A stretch of DNA of 35,556 bases, taken from assembly GCA_025358205.1 (NCBI GenBank), contig JANYKG010000143.1:1-35556 (forward strand), written 5' to 3'. The number at the start of each line of letters is the position of its first letter. The stretch's first letter is position 1. The notes below the pieces were generated by a model that was not told the origin of the DNA, ran no database searches, and saw nothing but the letters and a program-made list of their open reading frames with translations. Source of the stretch: Armatimonadota bacterium. Lineage in GTDB: Bacteria > Armatimonadota > UBA5829 > DTJY01. Positions 1 through 7,450 of this stretch are shown here, piece by piece. Both the position numbers and the translations under genes were made by a program.

Positions 1-167
1 TGGAGCGGTTCGTCACGGAGGCAGGCTCCGAGAAGATTCTCTTCGGCACCGACCTGCCCTGGTTCAACGAGCGCTACTACATCGGCGCGGTCCTCGGCGC
101 GGACATCACTGACGAGGACAGACGAAACATTTTCTACCGCAATGCGGAGAGAATCCTTGGGCAGTGA
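1..167 (+). CDS. Amidohydrolase family protein, C-terminal fragment
   Basis: The reading frame is open from base 3 and ends at TGA 165-167; the start lies outside the window. The visible 54 residues contain FGTDLPW followed by an Asn-Ala-Glu-Arg-Ile-Leu ending. This is the usual C-terminal pattern of amidohydrolase_2 (metal-dependent TIM-barrel) proteins, in which the conserved Asp after (G/S) is a metal or catalytic ligand and the last helix carries the NAxxLL-type signature. The substrate cannot be told from this fragment. It is followed directly by a degenerate intergenic repeat and then by the PH-like gene at 253. Confidence 0.65.
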   Translation, partial: ERFVTEAGSEKILFGTDLPWFNERYYIGAVLGADITDEDRRNIFYRNAERILGQ

Positions 168-185
168 TCAGTCACCAGTGAACAG
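165..185 (+). repeat. Degenerate intergenic word, copy 1
   Basis: The 13-mer CACCAGTGAACAG at 173-185 recurs exactly at 1427-1439, in both cases with TGATCA just upstream. Copy 1 overlaps the amidohydrolase stop codon. Similar word-like, imperfectly repeated text fills several other spacers in this window. No function is evident. Confidence 0.5.
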
Positions 186-252
186 TAACCAGCGGGAGTG
201 CGAGCGTGCAACTTTGTGCATGCTTCGCGCATCTAGTAGGTGGAGGTAAGTC

Positions 253-708
253 ATGGATACATTCAAGGTTGTTCTGATCGTGTTGGTCGGGAACGCCGTC
301 GTGTGGACGCTGGTACTTGCTTGCTTGAAACGCAAGGCGAGGCTGCTGACCGAGGCCATCCACACCGAGTCCGCAACCACCGGCGAGACCATCGTCATCG
401 GCCCAGAGCGTGGCTACTACAACTACATGAAGGGCATCGCGTCAGTGAAGACCTCGGGCGTGATCGCGTTGACGAACAAGCGGTTGATCTTTCGAGGCCC
501 AGCGAACATGATGAACACCGACATCCCCTTCGATCAGATCGCCGACCTTTCTCAGAATCTGTGGTTTCAGGGCAACTACCGCAACGGCAACGAGTTCATC
601 ATACTCAAGCTGAAAAATGACCACGAGGTCGCTTTCCAGGTCAACGATACTCGCCGGTGGGCAGAGGCGATTCAGTCGTCAATGAGCGGCAGTCAGACAG
701 AACCCTGA
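253..708 (+). CDS. Membrane-anchored PH-like (GRAM-type) domain protein
   Basis: 151 residues starting at ATG 253, with the ribosome site GGAGGT at 242-247 five bases upstream. Residues about 4-24 form one hydrophobic helix followed by KRKAR, giving an N-in anchor with the rest of the protein cytoplasmic. Residues about 45-140 match the bacterial PH/GRAM pattern: a central LTNKRLIF strand, then IPFDQIADL, and a C-terminal amphipathic helix (RRWAEAIQSS). Such domains usually bind membranes or partner proteins; no enzyme motif is present. The gene overlaps the convergent hepT by 16 bp. The function is unknown and the fold call is by pattern only. Confidence 0.7.
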   Translation: MDTFKVVLIVLVGNAVVWTLVLACLKRKARLLTEAIHTESATTGETIVIGPERGYYNYMKGIASVKTSGVIALTNKRLIFRGPANMMNTDIPFDQIADLSQNLWFQGNYRNGNEFIILKLKNDHEVAFQVNDTRRWAEAIQSSMSGSQTEP

Positions 709-1064
709 TTCGGATACTCGTTTGCCAGAATCTCGGTAATCTGCCGTCTCAGCTCCGGCGCATCCCGTGTGGCGGAGACCCAAGCGATGGCCCAATCCAC
801 CGAGAAGTAGACGTGAACGGCAATGTTGCGAAATGCGGCGATGTCCGACCACTCGATCCCCGTATGATTCTCACGAAAAGCCAATGGCAACCTGGATGCC
901 GCCTCGCCTATGACAATCAGCTTCTGAAGAACCCCGCTCTGCAGCAGCTCGTCATGCATGAACTCGTCGTGATCCACGCCCGCGAGAAAACGACCAATAG
1001 CATCTGCGGCTTCCACGATGTCCGCTAGGTACAGCTCTTCACGCCGCATAGAGAACCTCTGCAC
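693..1064 (-). CDS. hepT: HepT-like HEPN ribonuclease toxin (DUF86)
   Basis: 123 residues. The HEPN catalytic motif RX4HXY is present as RNIAVHVY, where Arg and His are the nuclease residues of the family. Length and helical composition fit DUF86/HepT proteins (about 110-140 residues). It overlaps the upstream mntA by 26 bp from this start, or by 11 bp from Met6 at 1049, so translation is probably coupled and either start is possible. In characterised pairs HepT is an RNase whose Tyr is modified by repeated AMP transfer from the MntA antitoxin; that Tyr is present here. The toxin therefore looks intact. Confidence 0.85.
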   Translation of the reverse strand: MQRFSMRREELYLADIVEAADAIGRFLAGVDHDEFMHDELLQSGVLQKLIVIGEAASRLPLAFRENHTGIEWSDIAAFRNIAVHVYFSVDWAIAWVSATRDAPELRRQITEILANEYPNQGSV

Positions 1065-1341
1065 TTGCCAGCACCTCGTCGCGAATGATTCGCTTCAGTC
1101 CGCCCTTGGGCACAAGGTCAACCTTCCTGCCTACTATCTCCGAGAGCTCCCTCTGCATAGCGGCCAGTGCCATGAACCCAATCTCGGCATCCGCGTTGAA
1201 CTCCACAAGGAAGTCGTAGTCGCTATCGGGTCCAAAACCGCCGGTTACCGACGAGCCGAACAGAGCAAGCTCGTGTACCTGATATCGCTTGCAGAGCGAG
1301 ACGATCTTATCCATACATAGAGCAATCTGTTCGCACGACAT
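1039..1341 (-). CDS. mntA: MntA-like nucleotidyltransferase antitoxin
   Basis: 100 residues from ATG 1341 with GAGAGGG seven bases upstream. The nucleotidyltransferase signature GSX10DXD is exact (GSS...DYD), and a further acidic residue lies in the KVDLV strand, as in minimal MNT proteins. In known HepT/MntA systems this enzyme transfers AMP from ATP to the HepT tyrosine and so neutralises the RNase. It is the first gene of the pair, with a consensus promoter 35-42 bp upstream, the standard order for this family. Nothing appears truncated. Confidence 0.85.
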   Translation of the reverse strand: MSCEQIALCMDKIVSLCKRYQVHELALFGSSVTGGFGPDSDYDFLVEFNADAEIGFMALAAMQRELSEIVGRKVDLVPKGGLKRIIRDEVLASAEVLYAA

Positions 1342-1382
1342 CGCATTACCCTCTCTTACTCATTCGGCAGATGATTGTCATG

Positions 1383-1411
1383 ATTCTAAGCCAGTTGGCA
1401 GTGCATGTCAA
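1383..1411 (-). promoter_or_regulatory. Sigma-70-type promoter of mntA-hepT
   Basis: On the minus strand TTGACA (1406-1411) and TAGAAT (1383-1388) are separated by exactly 17 bp. The predicted transcript starts near 1376, about 35 nt before the mntA ATG. Confidence 0.8.
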
Positions 1412-1422
1412 GACCTGATAAC

Positions 1423-1439
1423 TGATCACCAGTGAACAG
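1423..1439 (+). repeat. Degenerate intergenic word, copy 2
   Basis: The sequence TGATCACCAGTGAACAG shares the 13-mer CACCAGTGAACAG with 173-185. It lies just upstream of the mntA promoter. It looks like decayed low-complexity spacer sequence and not a coding or binding element. Confidence 0.5.
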
Positions 1440-1561
1440 CAGTGGCATTTCAGCGTCTAAGCGTGAAGGAGTTGCCGTTGGGTGTTTGGAGTGATGCCTG
1501 CGGCGGGGTACAACAGGTCAGTTGGTCACGTTCCGCAGTAGAATATGAACAGGAGGATTCC

Positions 1562-2539
1562 ATGTCTCATTCGTTACGCATTCTGATAGTTTTTCTGGTT
1601 GTCGTTGTCGCCGCCTCGACGGTGTCTGCCGCTACCGCCCCACTTGTCCTTACAAAAACCGTCATCATACCCGGCGGCCCGGCGCGCTCCGATTTCGTCT
1701 CGATTGACAAGGCAAACCACAGGTTGCTTGTCGCCCATACAGGGGCCGGCGCCATCACCGTCCTGGACCTGAAGACGGACACAGTCCTCCCAGCGATCAA
1801 GGTGGGCGCGGTCCAGGGTGTTGCCGTGGACGAAGCCGATGGAAAATACTACGCCGGCGATTCGACAGAGCAGAAGGTCGTGGTTGTGGACAGCAAAACT
1901 CTCACTCCCGGCGTCGAAATCGCTCTCACCGGTCCGGTGGACGACATCATATTTGATCCCAAGAACCACACAGTCTACGCCGACCATGACGACGGGACAG
2001 AGGTTTGGACAATTGACAGCAAGACGGATAAGCTCACAGGCTCGGTCACTATCGCCGGACCCCCCGAAGTCGTCGTATATGACTCGAAGACCAACCTGAT
2101 CTACCAGAATATCAAGACCACCGACCAGCTCCAGGTGATTGACCCCAAGACCAACAAGGTGACTCAGACCTGGCCCGTAGCTCCGGCCAAGAGTCCGCAC
2201 GGACTGGCGCTAGACTCAAAGCACGGTCGGCTGATCAGCGCGGGCGGGAACGGCATGCTGGTGATGATGGATATTCACACGGGGAAGGTTCTTGCGAACG
2301 CCCCAATCGCTCAGGGCGTGGATCAGATTGACTTGGACACCAAGAGCGGCATAGTCTACTGCGCGGGCAGAGGCGCCATCTCGGCGGTGAAGGTAACCGG
2401 GGACAAACTTGAGAGCCTGGGTGACGTCACAACTCCCAAGGGACTGCACACGCTGTCCATAGACCCCGTTACTCATGCGCTCTGGGGCGTCTACAGCGAT
2501 GATAAGGAAAGCTACCTGCTGAAGTTCACCGCGCCATAG
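1562..2539 (+). CDS. Secreted YncE-like beta-propeller protein
   Basis: 325 residues. The frame is open from 1442, but ATG 1562 is preceded by AGGAGG (1551-1556) and begins a clear Sec signal peptide: hydrophobic residues 7-20, cleavage after VSA near 23. The mature part is a series of about 42-residue units with the pattern 'D...ktdtv...i.vg...gvavde..g..Y', including LDLKTDTVLP, VDSKTLTPG, IDSKTDKLTG and IDPKTNKVTQ. This is typical of YncE/YVTN-type seven-bladed propellers of the periplasm or cell surface. Such proteins bind ligands or partners; no catalytic residue is recognisable. It stands alone, divergent from mntA. Confidence 0.8.
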   Translation: MSHSLRILIVFLVVVVAASTVSAATAPLVLTKTVIIPGGPARSDFVSIDKANHRLLVAHTGAGAITVLDLKTDTVLPAIKVGAVQGVAVDEADGKYYAGDSTEQKVVVVDSKTLTPGVEIALTGPVDDIIFDPKNHTVYADHDDGTEVWTIDSKTDKLTGSVTIAGPPEVVVYDSKTNLIYQNIKTTDQLQVIDPKTNKVTQTWPVAPAKSPHGLALDSKHGRLISAGGNGMLVMMDIHTGKVLANAPIAQGVDQIDLDTKSGIVYCAGRGAISAVKVTGDKLESLGDVTTPKGLHTLSIDPVTHALWGVYSDDKESYLLKFTAP

Positions 2540-2600
2540 ACTGACAATGGGCTGCAGCCATTCAGCTGTTTTCCTCATAGAGGCGCCAAAACCTGGTATA

Positions 2601-2629
2601 TTGACTGGTTGTCCTGCCAGCAATCAAAT
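2601..2629 (+). promoter_or_regulatory. Possible promoter for the beta-helix gene
   Basis: TTGACT (2601-2606) and TCAAAT (2624-2629) are 17 bp apart. The -10 box is poor. If used, the transcript would have a leader of about 240 nt that includes the two-hairpin element. Confidence 0.35.
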
Positions 2630-2746
2630 GTCCATCAGCTTACTGCTACACATTTGTATGAAACAAAAGACAATACATGGAACAAATTCCTCAGTGGTGT
2701 GGTCAGAAAAGTACAAGCTCATCCATTTGAGCATTACTTGGCCTGC

Positions 2747-2812
2747 ATTATTCACATCAGCGTGAATAATGATCAGAAGGTCCTGCATTATGCGCTTTAC
2801 GCACAATGCAGG
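2747..2812 (+). repeat. Two-hairpin structured element, copy 1
   Basis: Hairpin 1 pairs ATTATTCAC (2747-2755) with GTGAATAAT (2762-2770), a perfect 9-bp stem. A linker carries TCAGAAGG (2773-2780). Hairpin 2 pairs CCTGCATT (2782-2789) with AATGCAGG (2805-2812), with an inner TGCG/CGCA stem and a CTTTA loop. The same architecture recurs at 35281-35345 with the linker TCAGAAGG and hairpin 2 of identical length. Substitutions between copies are compensatory at three base pairs. CCTGCATTAT also occurs at 2742-2751, which could pair with the 3' arm of hairpin 2 as an alternative fold. It is either a cis-acting RNA or a palindromic interspersed repeat. Confidence 0.75.
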
Positions 2813-2877
2813 CTGGGGAGCTATGGGAGTGGCGCCTACCTGACCCCTGACGTTTATGAGGAAAGGTAACTTGTGTA

Positions 2878-4533
2878 GTGAAATGTTTTGCAGTATTGTG
2901 TCTTCGGTTGTTTCCGCTTTGTGTAGTCATCGTCTCTCTGATCTCATCTTCTGCATCTGCAGCAGTAGTATACGTTAAACTGGATTCCCCCGGCACACCG
3001 GACGGCAAGTCGTGGGGCGCCGCATACCATAAGGTCCAGGACGGGATCAACGCGTCTGTTTCCGGCGGCGAGGTTTGGGTTGCAGCCGGTACCTACGTGG
3101 AGCGAATCACGCTGAAGGCAGGCGTGGGTCTCTACGGCGGGTTTGTCGGCACAGAGAACACAAGGACTCAGCGTAACTGGCGGGTCAACGTAACTGTTCT
3201 GGACGGCAACCGGAGCGGGAGTGTGGTGACATCTCTAACGGGCATCACGGCAACTACCGTGATAGACGGCTTTACTATCCGAAACGGCAATACAGCCACC
3301 AACGGCGGTGGGATATACTGCTCGTCTTCCTCACCCACTATCAGCAACAACACCATTTCCGGCAACGTGGCAGGCATGGGCGGCGGGATATACTGCACCG
3401 GTTCGTCACCTGTTATCGCAAACAACATCATCTACGGCAACACCGCGAACAACGGCGGCGGTATTCAATGCTATGTGTCTTCCTCGCCGCAGATTACGAA
3501 CAACACTATCACCAAAAACGGAGCAGCTAACGGCGGGGGCATATACGTCTCAAACACCTCCTATCCGGCTATCTCCAACAACATCGTTGCATTCAACACC
3601 TCGGGGTTTTACAGGCCGGTGGGTACTCCGACGCTACGGAACAACTGTGTGTACGGCAATACCACCTACAACTACGCAGGTGTGCTTGCTGGAACGGGCG
3701 ATGTCTCTGTTGATCCTGGCTTCCTGAACCGCGCGGTGGGTGAATACCATCTGCGGCCTGGTTCGCCGTGTATAGATGCCGGGTATGACGCCGCGATACA
3801 GGCCGGCTCCACGGACCAGGACGGCAAGTCGCGAATACTGGGTGCGCACGCTGACATGGGATGCTTTGAATGGGACTCCACGCCGTACATGGTGCAGCAG
3901 GTGGGTCAGGCCAAAGCCATTCCGCAGGGGCTGGATGTGAAATTGAAAAACAAGATAGTCACGGCGGCGTTTGGTGGGTTGTGCTACATAGAGGAGCCGA
4001 ACCGGTCATCGGCGATGCGGGTAGTTTGGCCGATCACGGTTGCGGTAGGTGATGTGATAGACGTTACGGGACGCCTGACCCTCGACGCAGGTGAGCTTGC
4101 GGCGCAGGCATCCTCGCTGTCGGTTGTCGCTCACAATGCGACGCTTGTGCCGAAGCCCATGGGACTGTCGAACCATACTGTCGGCGGCGGTGACTACCAG
4201 TGCGCGACTGACCAAGGGCAGCAGGGAGTTATTGACGGCGTAGGGCTGAACAACGTGGGGCTGTTGGTGACGACGTTTGGGATGGTGACATACGGAAATT
4301 CCAGCGCCTTCTACATTGACGACGGCTCTGCGCTGAATGACGGATCGGGGCATATCGGTGTGAAAGTTTTTGCTTCTGGACTGATCATCCCGCTAGGCGG
4401 ATTTGTGAAAGCCACAGGTATCAGCATGTGCGAGACGAACGCGCAGAATAAGCTGGTGCGCCTGCTCAGAGTTCGGACACAGGATGACATCAAAATGATA
4501 GTGTCTCAGAATCCTCCACCGCCTCCTATCTGA
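2878..4533 (+). CDS. Secreted right-handed beta-helix protein with C-terminal OB-fold modules
   Basis: 551 residues from GTG 2878, with GAGGAAAGG about 11 bases upstream. A Sec signal peptide covers residues 1-28 (hydrophobic core 12-25, SASA cleavage). Residues about 32-335 form a parallel beta-helix of the DUF1565/pectate-lyase-like type: repeated NGGGIYC and ISNNTI/ITNNTI rungs, then 'PGSPCIDAGYD' and 'DMGCFEWD' endings typical of these surface proteins. Residues about 343-420 and 455-542 resemble two OB-fold modules (GDVIDVTGRL; GGFVKATGI...VRLLRV). The chain ends in five prolines and Ile. No lyase catalytic residues were identified, so carbohydrate binding or a structural surface role is the safest inference. 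The two-hairpin element lies 65 nt upstream. Confidence 0.8.
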   Translation: MKCFAVLCLRLFPLCVVIVSLISSSASAAVVYVKLDSPGTPDGKSWGAAYHKVQDGINASVSGGEVWVAAGTYVERITLKAGVGLYGGFVGTENTRTQRNWRVNVTVLDGNRSGSVVTSLTGITATTVIDGFTIRNGNTATNGGGIYCSSSSPTISNNTISGNVAGMGGGIYCTGSSPVIANNIIYGNTANNGGGIQCYVSSSPQITNNTITKNGAANGGGIYVSNTSYPAISNNIVAFNTSGFYRPVGTPTLRNNCVYGNTTYNYAGVLAGTGDVSVDPGFLNRAVGEYHLRPGSPCIDAGYDAAIQAGSTDQDGKSRILGAHADMGCFEWDSTPYMVQQVGQAKAIPQGLDVKLKNKIVTAAFGGLCYIEEPNRSSAMRVVWPITVAVGDVIDVTGRLTLDAGELAAQASSLSVVAHNATLVPKPMGLSNHTVGGGDYQCATDQGQQGVIDGVGLNNVGLLVTTFGMVTYGNSSAFYIDDGSALNDGSGHIGVKVFASGLIIPLGGFVKATGISMCETNAQNKLVRLLRVRTQDDIKMIVSQNPPPPPI

Positions 4534-4597
4534 CACCTGCATTAGTTAGCCGTTTTGGGGTACAATGTAGCATCTGGCTCGGCACGGGCCGGCGGGT

Positions 4598-7450
4598 GTG
4601 AACATGTCCAACAGATTCCGAAAACTGGTTGACCGACTCCACAGCATCAGCATACAAAAACGGCTGACCATTTACCTGCTCCTGGGTTTGATACCCATAG
4701 TGCTCATCACGGCGTATTCCGCTGTACAGGAGTACCGCGCCAGGCAACGGCTGGTGGTGAACGGCCACATGGCAACGGCCACGGCCATGGCCAGTGCTGT
4801 GCATGAGCTGATAGATGGGGTGATCTACACTCAACAGATCATGGCGATGGAGATTGGCAACCGGAATATGACCCTCGGGCAAATGTCCGCCTTCTTCACC
4901 AATGCCCGCAATAATGTGGATATACTTGAGAACGTATCCTTTGCCTCGCCAAACGGCGAGGTGCTGGTTTCCGTACCCACCAAACCGGGCCATGCCAACG
5001 TAGCCGACACAAGGTTCTTTCGCAAGATTGCCGGCGGAGATGATTGGACCGTTAGCGATCTGATACCGAGCAGACCTTCAGGAACACCCACGATCATCGT
5101 CGCTCAGCGAGTCGAACGGAATGGACGGTTTGCCGGTGTGTTGTTTTGCGAAGTATCACCCAGAGCGCTGGGATCTTTCGTACGAACTAGCGCATCATCT
5201 GATTTTGTGGGCTACAGTATTTTGGACTCCACCGGCAACGTCGTGGTGACAAACATCCCTCGCGACAAAGCTCTGCCCGTGGACCGAAACAGGTCATGGA
5301 TACCCAGCGTGAAGAAAGCCATGAACAAAGAGGCCGCTGTGGCCGAACCGTTTCGTGATCGCACGGACGGCATCTGGCGCATGGGAGCATCGGCGCCCGT
5401 GCAGGGCATCTGGTGGGTAGTGAACGTGCTTGAGCAGGTGGATTCCGCAATGGCTTCGGCACGCAAGGCCGCGATGGTGAACATTACCGTCCAGTTACTG
5501 CTTGTGAGCCTGCTAACAGTGCTGGCGTGGTTCATAGGCAGAAGGTTCGCAGAGCCTATCATCGTTTTGGCGAAAAAGGCCGATGCTGTGGCGCGCGGCG
5601 ATTTCTCTCAGAGAGCGGTGACTCATGATCGCGCCGAGATCGGCAAGCTGGCAGAGGCTTTCAACAATATGGTTGGAGACCTGGATACCGCCAGGGAGAC
5701 GAGCCGGAAGGCACGCATACAATCCTTGTTCCTGGCGGATATCGGCGAACTGCTCGTCTCAACACTGGAGACCGATGTGATGCTGCAGAAGGCAGCGACC
5801 CGAACACTGGACTTGCTGGGCGACCTCATTATAGTCTATTCCCTCAAGCTCGATGGAAGCATGGAGCCGACGGTGATGAGCGCCCGAAACCCTGAACTGG
5901 AAACAGCCGCGCGCGAATTGATCTCGCAGCGTTCCGGTACAGCAAACTTAGGCGTCGTGGGCAAAGCAATCGAGTTGGACAAGACCGTGTTCATACAAAA
6001 TATCCATGATGTGGACAATGCCGCAGTCAGCTTCTACATGGAGCAACTGGGGGCGGTATCATCCATAGCAGTTCCGATGAAGGTTCATGGCAGAACTGTG
6101 GGCGCGTTTTCCGTTTCTTCACAGTACATCCCACTGGAGATGGAGCAAGTAGCTCTCGCGGAAGAAATAGCCCGGCGGTTGGGTCTGGCTATGGAGAACA
6201 TCACGCTCTACCAGGAAAGCGTGGAGCGCGAAGGATTTCAGAAAGAGCTGGCGTATTTGGCCGCCGCTGTCAGTTCCTCCCTTGACCCAAAGGTTGTAGT
6301 GGAGGAGATATGCTCGCGGTCAATGGATTTGCTCGGTGCAGACGGCGCGTACATCTGGGTGCTAAGTGATGATCGGTCGTCGCTGAACGGGACTGCTTCG
6401 TGCGGCGTACATGCCTCCGAATTTGTGGGATTGATTCAACCGATGAAGGACAAGGGATCGGCGGCAGTCCGTGCGGCAGTCCGCAGACAGGCGTTCTTCC
6501 TGCATGATATGCCGTCGCGCAATGAATCTGCGGGGAGATTTACGCATCTGTTTGGCGCCAAGTCGTCTATGTTTGTGCCTTTGATCAATGCGGGTGACAT
6601 ACTGGGCGTGCTGGTGGTTACGGACACAGAGAACCCGTCTCAGTTCGATGAGCAGTCGCTCAGACGGGCGAACCTGGTGGCTGCATACGCGGCGGCAGCG
6701 CTGGGCAACGCAGGGATTTACCAACGCGAGCGCCGGATAGCGGAGGCCCTGCAGAGAGGGCTGCTGCCCACCATTCCGACCTCTGTGCCGGGCTTTGATC
6801 TGGCGCACTACTACACACCGGCCTGGTCTGAAGCGGAAGTAGGCGGTGATTTCTATGACTTCATTGATCTGGGACATGGCACGTATGGTCTGGCAATAGG
6901 GGACGTGTCCGGCAAAGGGCTGAAGTCCGCTGTGGTGACGGCCATGGCCAGAAATGTGCTGCGCGCATACACCGCGGAAGACCCGGAGCCGATGCCGGTT
7001 CTAGCACGGACCAACAACGCTATCATCAGATATACCGATTCGGAGCTGTTCATCACTATGATGTATGGGCTTCTGAACACAAAAACCTGCAGGTTCAGGT
7101 TCGGGAGCGCGGGACATGAGCCGGTGCTTATCTACCGCGCCAAGGACAAAACCGTCAGCTACCACAAACCATCGGGTACGGTTGCAGGCCTGATACCGGA
7201 CCTGGAATACCTGACCGGCGAGGTGGAGTTTGCGCCCGGTGACATGATGCTGATGTACACGGATGGCTTGACTGACGCCCGTTCGCCCAGCGGAAAGTTT
7301 CTGGGGCAGGACGGCCTCTCGGAGTTCGTGCGTGAGCTTGCGGGGCGCCCTGCGCAGACGTTAATGCAGGATTTGATGGGACGAGTGCTGGGTCATGCGG
7401 GCGGCAATTTCACGGACGACATCGCGGTTCTATTGGTGTGCGCGGTGTAG
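4598..7450 (+). CDS. Transmembrane SpoIIE/RsbU-type serine phosphatase with Cache-like, HAMP and two GAF domains
   Basis: 950 residues. Start is GTG 4598 or ATG 4604 (Met3), with only a weak GGCGGG upstream. Order: TM1 about 23-43; extracytoplasmic Cache-like sensor about 45-285; TM2 about 292-314; HAMP about 315-368; GAF1 about 375-535; GAF2 about 550-705; PP2C/SpoIIE phosphatase about 735-948. Metal-binding and catalytic motifs are intact: EVGGDFYD (747-754), GDVSGKG (768-774), SAGHEP (837-842), YTDGLTDA (887-894) and TDDIAVLL (939-946). Family members dephosphorylate anti-anti-sigma factors and so control a partner-switching sigma factor. No kinase or STAS partner is encoded nearby. The 3' end overlaps the convergent MFS gene by 21 bp. 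Confidence 0.9.
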   Translation: MNMSNRFRKLVDRLHSISIQKRLTIYLLLGLIPIVLITAYSAVQEYRARQRLVVNGHMATATAMASAVHELIDGVIYTQQIMAMEIGNRNMTLGQMSAFFTNARNNVDILENVSFASPNGEVLVSVPTKPGHANVADTRFFRKIAGGDDWTVSDLIPSRPSGTPTIIVAQRVERNGRFAGVLFCEVSPRALGSFVRTSASSDFVGYSILDSTGNVVVTNIPRDKALPVDRNRSWIPSVKKAMNKEAAVAEPFRDRTDGIWRMGASAPVQGIWWVVNVLEQVDSAMASARKAAMVNITVQLLLVSLLTVLAWFIGRRFAEPIIVLAKKADAVARGDFSQRAVTHDRAEIGKLAEAFNNMVGDLDTARETSRKARIQSLFLADIGELLVSTLETDVMLQKAATRTLDLLGDLIIVYSLKLDGSMEPTVMSARNPELETAARELISQRSGTANLGVVGKAIELDKTVFIQNIHDVDNAAVSFYMEQLGAVSSIAVPMKVHGRTVGAFSVSSQYIPLEMEQVALAEEIARRLGLAMENITLYQESVEREGFQKELAYLAAAVSSSLDPKVVVEEICSRSMDLLGADGAYIWVLSDDRSSLNGTASCGVHASEFVGLIQPMKDKGSAAVRAAVRRQAFFLHDMPSRNESAGRFTHLFGAKSSMFVPLINAGDILGVLVVTDTENPSQFDEQSLRRANLVAAYAAAALGNAGIYQRERRIAEALQRGLLPTIPTSVPGFDLAHYYTPAWSEAEVGGDFYDFIDLGHGTYGLAIGDVSGKGLKSAVVTAMARNVLRAYTAEDPEPMPVLARTNNAIIRYTDSELFITMMYGLLNTKTCRFRFGSAGHEPVLIYRAKDKTVSYHKPSGTVAGLIPDLEYLTGEVEFAPGDMMLMYTDGLTDARSPSGKFLGQDGLSEFVRELAGRPAQTLMQDLMGRVLGHAGGNFTDDIAVLLVCAV

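Larger units (their letters stand above)
2540..2877. other. Non-coding spacer with structured element
   Basis: This 338-bp gene-free stretch starts with a weak stem (AATGG/CCATT) just after the propeller gene. It then has a possible promoter (2601-2629) and the two-hairpin element at 2747-2812, followed by 65 nt leading to the beta-helix gene. Small ORFs across it have no ribosome site and no recognisable protein features. Confidence 0.6.

Noticed and set aside
1442-1561. Longer start of the beta-propeller gene
   Set aside because: ATG 1562 has an AGGAGG site and a clean signal peptide; the extension would bury the signal peptide.
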